DNA of 64,000 bases, taken from positions 248,001 through 312,000 of the forward strand of contig NZ_JACOIK010000002.1 in NCBI RefSeq assembly GCF_014692515.1. Reading direction: 5' to 3'. The position numbers and the translations under genes were made by a program. Within the stretch, counting starts at the first letter, position 1, and each line of letters opens with the position of its first letter. Positions 35,294 to 44,410 of this stretch are shown one piece after another. Origin of the DNA: Sphingobacterium micropteri (GTDB taxonomy: Bacteria; Bacteroidota; Bacteroidia; Sphingobacteriales; Sphingobacteriaceae). The notes beneath the pieces are model-generated. The model had not been told where the DNA came from. It was given only the letters and a program-made list of their open reading frames with translations, and did no database searches.

Positions 35294-37660
35294 ATGAACA
35301 AATACATCATAACGGCATTTTTGCTGTTCTCTATACTGATGCAGGCCTACGCCCAACAGCAAACCGTCGTACAAGGTAAGGTGACGGATAGCAAAGCAAA
35401 ACCCTTGCCGGGGGCAACCGTATCGGTGGGAATGAAATCCATGCGGACGGATAATAATGGGCTGTACCGCCTTACCGAAATCCCCGCCGGCGAAACAGCT
35501 CTGCGCGTGCAGCTTATCGGCTTCCGGATGTTTACGGATACCATCCGATTATCTGCTGGAACCAATATCTACGATGTGACGCTGAGGGCCGATAATAGTG
35601 AGCTGGAGAGTGTTTCCGTATCGGCAGAGCGCCGCAGCCACAGCAACACGGAATCTTTGGTGAAAATCGAAAATACAATCATGCCCGTTACCATTATTGA
35701 CCGTCGTACCATCGAGCTGATGGGAAGCAGGCGTCTCGATGAGGTCGTTAAGGAGCAGACCGGCATCGCGATTGTCAACGATATTGGTGCAGGTGCCCGC
35801 TCCGTAGGGGTACAGATGCAAGGGTTTGGCAGCGAATATGTGATGGTGCTGATCGACGGGCAGCCCATCGTGGGGCGTAACAACGGGAATTTTGATTTGT
35901 CACGGATTAGTGTCAATAATATTGAACGCGTGGAGATTACCAAAGGTGCAGCATCCAACATCTATGGAGGTGACGCACTTGGCGGCACAATTAATATCAT
36001 CACACGTCAAGTTGTGACCGATCCACAGGCCATCGTTTCTGCGGCCTACGGAAGTAACGAGACGGTCGACGTCTCGCTGGACGGCGAAGCTCCCGTTTTG
36101 AATGAGAAGGGCATCCTGTCCTTGGGTGGAAATTTCTACCGTACCGGCGGATTCAATACGACAAAAGGACTGATTTCGGGTAGCACCATGCCTCCATACG
36201 ATAACTATGCAGGGCATGCCCGATTCCGGTACAAGTTTAACGAACGCAATGCCATGTCGGTCAGCGGCCGCTATGGGCTGCGCCGTAGCTTTATGGATAA
36301 GGCCTTTTCCGGAACCGATTATCAGACCAACGATGCCCTCGAAGACCGCGATCTCAACCTGATGGCCAACTTTGACCATCGTTTCAGCGATCGTTGGCGC
36401 AGCATGACCCGCTACTACTTTACACGTTTTGATAATGACAATTTTGTAGCACTTACACAGGGAGACAGCCTGAGCCAGTCCAGTTTCGGACAAACCCTCC
36501 ACCGTCTCGAGCAACAGATAGCGTATAGCATACCGGATAAATTGGATGTCATTACCGGGGCCGGTGGTACCATCGAAAACATCGATGAGACTATCTTGAC
36601 CGGTATTGATGAGATCAAAACATACTTTGCCTATTCGCAAGCAAATTGGCATATCATTCCCAAGCTGGAGGTGACTTTCGGACTGCGTTACGACAAGATT
36701 GTGGACTACGGATGGCGACTGGATCCGAGCGCCGCACTGAAATATGAGATACTTCCCAACCTAACCGCCAAGATGGCCTACGGTACGGCATTCAAAGCAC
36801 CCGATATGAAAAAACTCTATCAAGTTTCCTATGATCCAGGTATTAACAGCATGCTTTTAGGTACCTATACTATGCTCGATGTCATGAATTCACTTCGACA
36901 GAGCGGTCGCGTGAGCCAGTATGAACTGGAGTCCATTTACGATGAAATCAAAGGGCTGGCACTGAACGCCGAGCAAAGTAAGTCTTACAACTTTAGCCTG
37001 ATCTGGGAATCGACTGACCGGAAGATCCGGGCAGAGGCCAGTGCGTTCCATCACGACATCAAAAACCAGATTAACCGGGTGCGGATAGGGCAGGACATCG
37101 ATGGTGGGCATATTTATTCGTATATGAACAACCCCGAAGCGTATTATCAAGGAGCTGACTTTTCATTTACCTACAGTCCGTTCCGTGATCTGTTTATCAG
37201 CGGCGGCTACCAATACTTGATTGCTAAAGACCGTACGGTCGCCAATGAGATACGGGAGGGCGGACAGTTTTTTGATCCGTTGTTTGATCCAGTAGGAGGA
37301 TCGGTTAATTATAACCCATCTGCGAGCGACTATTGGGGAATTGAAAACCGGTCAAACCATATGTTCAATGCACGTGTCTTCTATACTTATCAGCCATTGG
37401 ATATGACCTTCAATTTTCGACTTAACTATAGAGGGAAATATCCTTTTAGTGATCGAAATAACAATGGTTATCTTGATCGGTTCGATACCTTTGTCCGTGG
37501 ACATTATCTGCTCAACGCCGGGATTGAGAAAAAATTTCCGGCACAGCGCCTTGCCATTCGTGCCACGACGGAAAATATGTTGAATTTTATTGACTCAAAG
37601 ATGCCTTTCCAGCCCGGAAGAGTATATTTCGTAGGACTGACATATAATCTGCATAAATAG
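35294..37660 (+). CDS. TonB-dependent receptor, heme type (first copy)
   Basis: A 788-aa outer-membrane receptor: signal peptide (to about 20), carboxypeptidase-regulatory-like domain (about 24-105), plug (about 125-235, with GFGSEYVMVLIDGQPIVG and DALGGTINIITR) and a 22-strand barrel. An AFKAP motif in the barrel recalls the FRAP box of heme receptors. It would import heme with TonB energy, with heme handed over by HmuY-type lipoproteins. It lies next to a paralog starting 2 nt after its stop. Confidence 0.93.
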   Translation: MNKYIITAFLLFSILMQAYAQQQTVVQGKVTDSKAKPLPGATVSVGMKSMRTDNNGLYRLTEIPAGETALRVQLIGFRMFTDTIRLSAGTNIYDVTLRADNSELESVSVSAERRSHSNTESLVKIENTIMPVTIIDRRTIELMGSRRLDEVVKEQTGIAIVNDIGAGARSVGVQMQGFGSEYVMVLIDGQPIVGRNNGNFDLSRISVNNIERVEITKGAASNIYGGDALGGTINIITRQVVTDPQAIVSAAYGSNETVDVSLDGEAPVLNEKGILSLGGNFYRTGGFNTTKGLISGSTMPPYDNYAGHARFRYKFNERNAMSVSGRYGLRRSFMDKAFSGTDYQTNDALEDRDLNLMANFDHRFSDRWRSMTRYYFTRFDNDNFVALTQGDSLSQSSFGQTLHRLEQQIAYSIPDKLDVITGAGGTIENIDETILTGIDEIKTYFAYSQANWHIIPKLEVTFGLRYDKIVDYGWRLDPSAALKYEILPNLTAKMAYGTAFKAPDMKKLYQVSYDPGINSMLLGTYTMLDVMNSLRQSGRVSQYELESIYDEIKGLALNAEQSKSYNFSLIWESTDRKIRAEASAFHHDIKNQINRVRIGQDIDGGHIYSYMNNPEAYYQGADFSFTYSPFRDLFISGGYQYLIAKDRTVANEIREGGQFFDPLFDPVGGSVNYNPSASDYWGIENRSNHMFNARVFYTYQPLDMTFNFRLNYRGKYPFSDRNNNGYLDRFDTFVRGHYLLNAGIEKKFPAQRLAIRATTENMLNFIDSKMPFQPGRVYFVGLTYNLHK

Positions 37661-37662
37661 TG

Positions 37663-40047
37663 ATGATTTATAACTGCGGTACGTCGGTGATATTATTACG
37701 TTATATTTTTGTCTTGCTGCTAGCGATAACAGCCTCCTTTTCCTACGCGCAGACGGGTCGTTTTTGGGGTAAGATCTCCGATGAAAAAGGAGAGGCATTG
37801 CAAGGCGTAACGATTACGCTGGAACCGGATAAACACATCATGCAGACCGACCAGCGTGGTCTATTTGCTATCGACGACCTATACCCTGGTACCTACCGGC
37901 TCTCGGCTTCCCATAAGGACTATGTTACGTACAGCGATACGGTTGTTATTGCCTTGGGGAAATCTGTCGAAAGACAAATCGTGCTACAGCATATACGCAC
38001 GATAGCGGAGGTTGTGGTCAGTGCGGCAGTGACAGAGCAAGAATCACCCGATCAGTTGTTAAAATTGAGCCGCTCAGCGATGCCGGTACAAGTCATCAGC
38101 CGGCAGATGATCGAGCAGATGGGTAGCCGGCGTTTAGATGAGGTGCTCAAAGAGCAGACCGGTATGGCGATCGTCAATAATATTACGGGCGGCAATCGCT
38201 CGGTGGGCGTACAGTTGCAGGGCTTTGGCAGTGAGTACGTCATGGTACTTATTGATGGCCAACCGATAGTAGGACGGAACAATGGAAATTTTGATTTATC
38301 CAGAATATCGGTCAGCAACATTGAACGCATAGAAATTGTTAAAGGTGCTTCTTCCTGTTTATTCGGTAGCGATGCTCTCGGCGGTGCTATTAATATTATT
38401 ACCCGATATGGTGCAGTGGAGCCGCAGGCGCAGTTGGCGTTGCGGTATGGATCGTTGAATATGGTTGACGCTACTGTTGATGCTGAGGCCCCATTTGCGT
38501 ATCAGCGGGGTTCGGTGCAGCTTAGCGCCAATTATTACCGCACGGATGGATTCAATACCAACCCGTATTTATCTTCCGGTCAATCCAGCCCACCATATCA
38601 AAATTTTGATACACAGGCTCGCATACGCTATCAGCTGGGCCGACAAACCTATTTAGGCACGAGTATACGCTATGGCGTACGTCGATCGGACATGACCAAA
38701 AACTGGGGCGATGAATGGCAAGCCAGCGATCAGCAAGACGAAAAAGATGTTAATTTTTCCTTGAATCTCGACCATACGTTTCGGTCTGGCCTTCGTAGCA
38801 TGAGCCGTTACTATCTAACGGATTATCATGTGGATCAGGCGAACCGTTGGCAGGGGAACGACCATAACAGTGGTGAACTTTCGTTCAGACAGACGGTACA
38901 CCGTTTTGAACAGCAATTCGCTAAAAGCTATCGGAACGGAATGAGTCTGACAGGTGGTTTAGGCGGCAGCATGGAGCATATGGACGACAAGGCGCTTGGT
39001 GATATTCCCGTTCTCACGACGGCCTTTGCCTACCTCCAGGGGGACAAACGGTTCTGGGAAAAACTGGATGTGCGCGGTGGACTGCGCTACGACCAGACCA
39101 GTTCATACGGTGGTCGTATCAATCCCAGTTTTGGGCTTCAATATTACATCAATGAGAAAATATCGCTTAAAACGGGTATAGGTTCAGGTTTTAAAGCGCC
39201 CGACTACCGCATGCGCTATCTTGTTTTCTTTAATCCTTCAGCCAGCTATCTGGTTATTGGTAACGATGTGTTAAGGGAGACGTTGCAGCAAATGCAAAGC
39301 AATGGAGAAATCAGTGAGATTTTTCATATCGCCGATCAGCTCGATCAAAACTTGAAACCTGAGCAAAGCACTTCCTTTAATTTCGGACCACAATATAAGC
39401 CAACAGCCCAAATAACGCTTGAAGGCGGTGTTTTCTATCATTACTTAAAAAACCAGATCGATGCGATACCGGTTGCTACTGGGACAGGCATCAGTCAATT
39501 GTATACTTACCGAAATTTGCCCAAAGCGACTAACAAGGGGATAGACGTTAACATACAGTGGCAATTGAATGATAAAGTCAATATTCAAGCGGGTTATCAA
39601 TATCTTATCGCCAAAGACCTCAGTGTTGCCGACAGCATACGGGGCGGTAATTGGCCATATAATCAAAATCTGCACAATCCTAAAACGGGCGAATCACCTC
39701 CGCCAAAGGTGTCAGATTACTGGGGAATCGTAAATCGCTCCAGGCACATGTTGAACGCCCGCGTTTTTTACCACTTCAGACCTTGGGATGTCCGTATTTC
39801 ACTTCGTGCCAATTATAGAGGAAAATATCCTTTTGCTGATTATAACAATAATCAGTTTATTGACCGGTTTGATACTTTTGTTCCGGAACACGTGTTGTTG
39901 AATACTTTTGTCGAAAAGCGGTTGTTACAAGACAGGCTTCTCCTCTCCTTCACCGTGGATAATATACTCGATTTCAAAGACCAGCTCATGCCCAGTCAAC
40001 CCGGAAGGATGTTTATCGGTGGTATTTCTTATCGCCTGCAACGATAA
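37663..40047 (+). CDS. TonB-dependent receptor, heme type (second copy)
   Basis: A 794-aa paralog of the receptor immediately upstream, with the same layout: signal peptide, regulatory-like domain, plug, barrel with GFKAPDYRMRY. The plug regions are nearly identical in long stretches (SEYVMVLIDGQPIVGRNNG in both), while the extracellular parts differ. It starts at ATG 37663 (a GTG at 37660 overlaps the previous stop). It appears to be the last gene of the heme operon; no clear terminator is seen before recG. Confidence 0.93.
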   Translation: MIYNCGTSVILLRYIFVLLLAITASFSYAQTGRFWGKISDEKGEALQGVTITLEPDKHIMQTDQRGLFAIDDLYPGTYRLSASHKDYVTYSDTVVIALGKSVERQIVLQHIRTIAEVVVSAAVTEQESPDQLLKLSRSAMPVQVISRQMIEQMGSRRLDEVLKEQTGMAIVNNITGGNRSVGVQLQGFGSEYVMVLIDGQPIVGRNNGNFDLSRISVSNIERIEIVKGASSCLFGSDALGGAINIITRYGAVEPQAQLALRYGSLNMVDATVDAEAPFAYQRGSVQLSANYYRTDGFNTNPYLSSGQSSPPYQNFDTQARIRYQLGRQTYLGTSIRYGVRRSDMTKNWGDEWQASDQQDEKDVNFSLNLDHTFRSGLRSMSRYYLTDYHVDQANRWQGNDHNSGELSFRQTVHRFEQQFAKSYRNGMSLTGGLGGSMEHMDDKALGDIPVLTTAFAYLQGDKRFWEKLDVRGGLRYDQTSSYGGRINPSFGLQYYINEKISLKTGIGSGFKAPDYRMRYLVFFNPSASYLVIGNDVLRETLQQMQSNGEISEIFHIADQLDQNLKPEQSTSFNFGPQYKPTAQITLEGGVFYHYLKNQIDAIPVATGTGISQLYTYRNLPKATNKGIDVNIQWQLNDKVNIQAGYQYLIAKDLSVADSIRGGNWPYNQNLHNPKTGESPPPKVSDYWGIVNRSRHMLNARVFYHFRPWDVRISLRANYRGKYPFADYNNNQFIDRFDTFVPEHVLLNTFVEKRLLQDRLLLSFTVDNILDFKDQLMPSQPGRMFIGGISYRLQR

Positions 40048-40161
40048 GATCACAACCATTATCTGCTACGGAAAATTGATTTTGAGTTCCATACGGCCTT
40101 TTACACCCAACGTGTCATAGATCATTTTCAAATGATATTTTACAGAGAGAAATGAAGACCG

Positions 40162-42267
40162 TTAAGAAATCTTATCCCAGGAAATACCCGGTGACCGCTG
40201 ATTAAGATAATGTGCCAACAGCGTGTTTTTCTCGGCGGAAAGTGAGGGGTCTTCCTTGAATATTTCTATAACGCTATGACGCGCTTCCGTAAGAAGGGCT
40301 TGATCGGACGCTAGATTAGCGATTTTCATTTCGAGCACACCAGACTGTTGTGTGCCGGAAATGTCGCCCGGTCCACGGAGCTGTAAGTCGACTTCGGCAA
40401 TCTCAAAGCCATCCGAAGTGCGTACCATGGTTTCCAGTCGGGTCTTCCCTTCTTTGCTCAGCTTATGTGTTGTCAACAAGATGCAGAAAGATTGCTCCGC
40501 ACCCCGACCTACGCGACCACGGAGTTGATGTAGCTGCGATAATCCGAAACGCTCTGCATTTTCTATGATCATCACGGAGGCGTTCGGTACATTCACCCCG
40601 ACCTCAATAACGGTCGTAGCAACCATAATTTGCGTTTCGCCTTTAACAAAGCGCTGCATCTCGAAATCCTTATCCTTGACGGGCATCTTACCATGTACGA
40701 TACTGATTTTGTACTGTGGTAATGGAAACTCCCGTTGCAGGTTCTCCAAACCCGCTTCGAGGTATAGTAAATCCATTTTTTCACTTTCCTTAATTAACGG
40801 ATAAACAACATAAATCTGTCGTCCTTTGGCAATTTCCTCCCGCATAAAGCCGAATACCCGCAAACGTTGATTTTCGTAGAAGTGTACCGTTTTTATAGGC
40901 TTACGTCCCGCTGGCAGTTCGTCGATAACCGAAATATCCAGATCGCCATACATGGTCATCGCCAGCGTACGCGGTATCGGGGTCGCCGTCATGACCAACA
41001 TGTGTGGCGGCACAATATTCTTACGCCATAGTTTTGCGCGCTGCTCTACACCAAAACGATGTTGTTCGTCAATGACTACGAAACCGATGTTTTTAAACTT
41101 TACCTTATCTTCAATGAGTGCATGTGTTCCGATGAGGATATCCAACGTTCCCTCTTCCAGTTGTTCATGTATCAATCGTCTCTCCCTGATCGCTGTAGAG
41201 CCTGTTAACAACTTAACAGTACAAAGTTCGTCGCCCAGCAATGCACGAATTCCAGCGAAATGTTGCTGTGCCAGGATCTCGGTTGGTGCCATCATACAAG
41301 CTTGGTATCCGTTATCGATGGCGATCAGCATGGACATTAATGCCACAACCGTTTTACCGGAACCTACATCACCCTGTACAAGTCGGTTCATCTGTGCCCC
41401 CGTGTTCGTATCTTGTCGAATTTCCTTGATAACTCGTTTTTGGGCATTTGTTAGCGGAAAAGGAAGCCGCTCATTAAAAAAAGTATTGAATTTGTCACCT
41501 ACTTTGTCAAAGCAATGACCTTTATATTTTTGCGTATTTAACTGCTTATTACGCAACAACCGAAGCTGAATAAAAAACAATTCCTCAAATTTCAGCCGCC
41601 GGATGGCTGCGTTTAAATCCGGCGTATTTTGGGGGAAATGGATCGCAAGCATCGCCCGGGCATAATCCATCAATTGGTGCTTTTCCAACAGATAGGAGGG
41701 GAGTGGCTCCTGCAATGTGCTGAAAACCGTTTCCAACGCCGTTTGTTGCAATCGCTGTATACCTCTGGTATCAAGATTAAATTTTTTGAGTTTTTCGGTC
41801 GATGAATATACAGGCTGCATGGTTAGGTTACCAATTTTCTTTTCCTGCACATGGAATAATTCCATCTCGGGGTGCGTGATAGAGATCTGACCGTTAAATT
41901 CGGAAGGTTTGCCATAGATGATATAAGCAGACCCTACTTTCAAGCTTTTTTTTAGCCAGGTGATGCTTTGAAACCACACCAGTTCGATGCCGCCGGTGTC
42001 GTCCCGGAATTGACCAACTAGTCTTCGTGCTCTTTTTTCTCCAATTTCCTGAATAGAAATAAGGCGTCCCAAAATCTGTGCACCGATCATATCGGGATGC
42101 AACTGACGAATTTTGTGAAACTGTGTGCGATCGATGTACCGAAAAGGGTAATGAGATAGTAAATCGCCAATAGTAAAAATCTGTAGCTCTTTTTTGAGTA
42201 CGTCTGCCTTTTGCGGCCCCACACCTTTTAGGTATTCGATCGGGGTTATTACAGATAAATTAGCCAT
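40162..42267 (-). CDS. recG: ATP-dependent DNA helicase RecG
   Basis: A 701-aa helicase that reverses stalled replication forks and branch-migrates Holliday junctions. N-terminal wedge/OB-fold domain (about 60-170), then two helicase lobes: Walker A QGDVGSGKT, motif II VIDEQHRFG (the RecG DEQH box), motif III MTATPIPRT, motif VI HQLRGRVGRG. Length is typical of the family. It is alone on the minus strand between the heme operon and a small lipoprotein gene. Confidence 0.97.
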   Translation of the reverse strand: MANLSVITPIEYLKGVGPQKADVLKKELQIFTIGDLLSHYPFRYIDRTQFHKIRQLHPDMIGAQILGRLISIQEIGEKRARRLVGQFRDDTGGIELVWFQSITWLKKSLKVGSAYIIYGKPSEFNGQISITHPEMELFHVQEKKIGNLTMQPVYSSTEKLKKFNLDTRGIQRLQQTALETVFSTLQEPLPSYLLEKHQLMDYARAMLAIHFPQNTPDLNAAIRRLKFEELFFIQLRLLRNKQLNTQKYKGHCFDKVGDKFNTFFNERLPFPLTNAQKRVIKEIRQDTNTGAQMNRLVQGDVGSGKTVVALMSMLIAIDNGYQACMMAPTEILAQQHFAGIRALLGDELCTVKLLTGSTAIRERRLIHEQLEEGTLDILIGTHALIEDKVKFKNIGFVVIDEQHRFGVEQRAKLWRKNIVPPHMLVMTATPIPRTLAMTMYGDLDISVIDELPAGRKPIKTVHFYENQRLRVFGFMREEIAKGRQIYVVYPLIKESEKMDLLYLEAGLENLQREFPLPQYKISIVHGKMPVKDKDFEMQRFVKGETQIMVATTVIEVGVNVPNASVMIIENAERFGLSQLHQLRGRVGRGAEQSFCILLTTHKLSKEGKTRLETMVRTSDGFEIAEVDLQLRGPGDISGTQQSGVLEMKIANLASDQALLTEARHSVIEIFKEDPSLSAEKNTLLAHYLNQRSPGISWDKIS

Positions 42268-42301
42268 TCCTAAGAACGGCTAATTTACAAATAAATATTA
42301 T

Positions 42302-42718
42302 TTATTTGGTTACGACTGGTGAGTTGGTTCCGATATTGAAAAACTCCGGTTTGCCATCCACACAACGAACCCCCGTAGGAGATGTTATATACATACAATC
42401 AGAAGCAACGTTATATTTCTTGTTGTATTCTCGCTCCAATTGTGTATATTTTTCAATCAAGTCCAGTAAATTGCCCGATTCATCAGCGGCCTCGGGATAA
42501 GGAATATATTCCTGCGGACCGCCGCATGCTTTGCTTCCCAATGCTTGAGGGCGCCAGTCTTCCGCATTTTCACATGGTACAGCATCTATTAAGTCTACTA
42601 TTTCCTGTCGCATTTTGGCTAATCTTTCACGATCGGCCTCCTGATTACTGCCGACTTCTGATTTTTCACAAGCAAATACAATTCCGAGCGTCATTAATAA
42701 CATTAAAAATCTTTTCAT
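42302..42718 (-). CDS. Small cysteine-containing lipoprotein, unknown function
   Basis: A 138-aa protein with a short signal peptide and lipobox IVFAC. The mature part contains four further cysteines (VPCENAEDW, SKACGG, SDCMY, VRCVDG), suggesting two disulfides in the periplasm or at the surface. No family recognised. It sits between recG and an EamA transporter, all on the minus strand, but gaps on both sides (34 and 128 nt) give no strong operon link. Confidence 0.7.
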   Translation of the reverse strand: MKRFLMLLMTLGIVFACEKSEVGSNQEADRERLAKMRQEIVDLIDAVPCENAEDWRPQALGSKACGGPQEYIPYPEAADESGNLLDLIEKYTQLEREYNKKYNVASDCMYITSPTGVRCVDGKPEFFNIGTNSPVVTK

Positions 42719-42846
42719 GGCATATAGTATTTAGTTTATCACATTATAAAAATGAACGTACATTTTATATGGAACGCTACGTTTGGTTCTGTGGTTTAAT
42801 AAGTTAAACCAATTTTGTGCCATAACAGTTTGTTGTTTAGTTAGTT

Positions 42847-43767
42847 TTACCGCACTTTCGTTATAAATTCTTTTAATGTTTTCCAATTAAAAAGAACAAT
42901 AGCAAATAAGATGAAGGCATAGGCCAGATATTTATGTGGTGCAACGGACTCCTGGAAATAGGTAATCGCCAAAGTGAATGCAATGAGTGGATTGACATAA
43001 AGAAGAACCCCCGTAGTAGAGGACGATATACGTGTTAGCGCATACATGCTGAAAAATAACGGGATGATTGTGAAAACGACGGCTATTGTCAGTATGCTAA
43101 ACCAAAAAAAAGGCTCCTTAGGAACAGCATGTTGATTAATGAAAAGCTTAGGAATGACAAATAACGAACAGAGTGTTAGCTGGACGGCTAACATATTCAG
43201 CTTGTCAAACCCCTGCGAGGCGCGTTGAACGATTAAATAAAGGGCGTATAACGAAGCAATACTTATGGACCAGAGTACATCTGTAAGCGAACCGGTTGCC
43301 AATGTAATCGCGCTAATCAATGCAATGCCAAGAGCGGTCCTTTTTAAAGGTCCGAGTTGTTCTTTAAGAATGAAAAATGCCGCTATGGCGGTAATAAGCG
43401 GGCAGATGAGGTAAGCAAACGCCGCAGATTGTACGCTGATGTGATTAACGGCATAGATGTAGGTGAACCAATTTCCAAAAATCAGCACGGAAGCCGATAT
43501 AGTGAGTCCAATCGTTTGGGTTTGCCGGTGGCTTGGTAACCGTTTAAAGACGGCTATATCTCGTTTTAAAAACTTGAATCGGAATAGAAAGATAAATAAC
43601 CATAGTACGGTAAGTGCAGCCAGAATGCGATAGTATAAAATATCTTGTGCCGAATATTCCCTTACCCAACGTACCGGAATAGCCATAAACCCCCATATTA
43701 GGGGAGCCAAAAAAGCCGCAAGAAAATAATTCCTGCGACTTTCCGTTTTCGCTGGTTGTTGTTCCAC
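42847..43767 (-). CDS. EamA-family (DMT) transporter
   Basis: A 306-aa inner-membrane protein with about ten hydrophobic helices in two EamA repeats (each about 130 residues), related to RarD/RhaT-type drug/metabolite exporters. The repeat signatures are seen in AFLAPLIWGFMAIPVRW and VLLYVNPLIAFTLAITYF. Substrate unknown. It starts 3 nt after ridA stops, so it belongs to the small peptide-ridA-EamA operon; amino-acid or metabolite export is a guess. Confidence 0.9.
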   Translation of the reverse strand: MEQQPAKTESRRNYFLAAFLAPLIWGFMAIPVRWVREYSAQDILYYRILAALTVLWLFIFLFRFKFLKRDIAVFKRLPSHRQTQTIGLTISASVLIFGNWFTYIYAVNHISVQSAAFAYLICPLITAIAAFFILKEQLGPLKRTALGIALISAITLATGSLTDVLWSISIASLYALYLIVQRASQGFDKLNMLAVQLTLCSLFVIPKLFINQHAVPKEPFFWFSILTIAVVFTIIPLFFSMYALTRISSSTTGVLLYVNPLIAFTLAITYFQESVAPHKYLAYAFILFAIVLFNWKTLKEFITKVR

Positions 43768-43770
43768 GAG

Positions 43771-44157
43771 CTATGCTTTCCAGGCAATAACGGATATTTC
43801 TACGTTCACGTTTTTAGGAAGTGTCTTGACCGCTACCGTTTCACGCGCAGGCTGATTCTCGGTGAAATATTGCGAATATACCTCGTTGATGGTAGCGAAA
43901 TCATCCATATTGGAGATGAAAATGCTCGCTTTTACGACATCGTTGAGCGTATACCCAGCATGTGTTAAGATAGCTTGTACATTTTTTAAAACCTGATGGG
44001 TTTCATCTGCTACACCGCTATTGATTAACTCCATCGTTTCGGGAATCAAAGGGATTTGTCCAGAAACATATAATGTGTTTCCCGCTTGAATAGCTTGATT
44101 ATAAGGTCCGATAGCTGCCGGGGCCTTTTCGGTATTTAATATCTGTTTGTTTGACAT
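43771..44157 (-). CDS. ridA: RidA-family enamine/imine deaminase
   Basis: A 128-aa RidA (YjgF) protein. It hydrolyses reactive 2-aminoacrylate and related enamines made by PLP enzymes. Landmarks: GPYNQAIQAGNTLYVSGQIPL near the N-terminus, the conserved Arg in RETVAVKTLPKN (about 105) and VEISVIAW at the end. It lies between a 44-aa membrane peptide gene (9-nt gap) and the EamA transporter (3-nt gap). Confidence 0.95.
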   Translation of the reverse strand: MSNKQILNTEKAPAAIGPYNQAIQAGNTLYVSGQIPLIPETMELINSGVADETHQVLKNVQAILTHAGYTLNDVVKASIFISNMDDFATINEVYSQYFTENQPARETVAVKTLPKNVNVEISVIAWKA

Positions 44158-44166
44158 GATGATAAG

Positions 44167-44301
44167 TTACTTTGAAAAAAATATTTTATAGATAATGGCC
44201 AAAATAAACACGGATATCGCAACGATATTCATGATGCGCATAGCTTTTCTGTTGAATCGGGATGATTCAGAAAGTTGTGGTTTCGTCTCCTTTGGCTCCA
44301 T
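44167..44301 (-). CDS. 44-aa single-pass membrane peptide
   Basis: A short frame from ATG (44299-44301) to TAA (44167-44169). The first 22 residues are polar and basic (MEPKETKPQLSESSRFNRKA), and the rest is one hydrophobic helix (MNIVAISVFILAIIYKIFF) ending SK. The basic-inside rule places the N-terminus in the cytoplasm. It is immediately upstream of ridA and in the same direction, which supports it being real. No family recognised. The opposing plus-strand frame at the same place looks unnatural. Confidence 0.6.
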   Translation of the reverse strand: MEPKETKPQLSESSRFNRKAMRIMNIVAISVFILAIIYKIFFSK

Positions 44302-44410
44302 GGTGCTAATTTACAATGGAAAATCTAAAAAATCAAAAGTGGACGCATTAATCCGTTCTAAACTTTGCGTAAGTTTATATGTTCCATAACTTAGTACAAA
44401 AAATATTCAA

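Noticed and set aside
35900..36652. A 250-codon minus-strand frame opposite the first heme receptor
   Set aside because: Antisense of a clear TonB-dependent receptor with no recognisable domain or start signal.
40072..40161. A short minus-strand frame after recG ending VKGRMELKINFP
   Set aside because: Looks slightly protein-like, as a possible remnant of a gene end, but is only about 30 codons with no proper start and no recognisable family.
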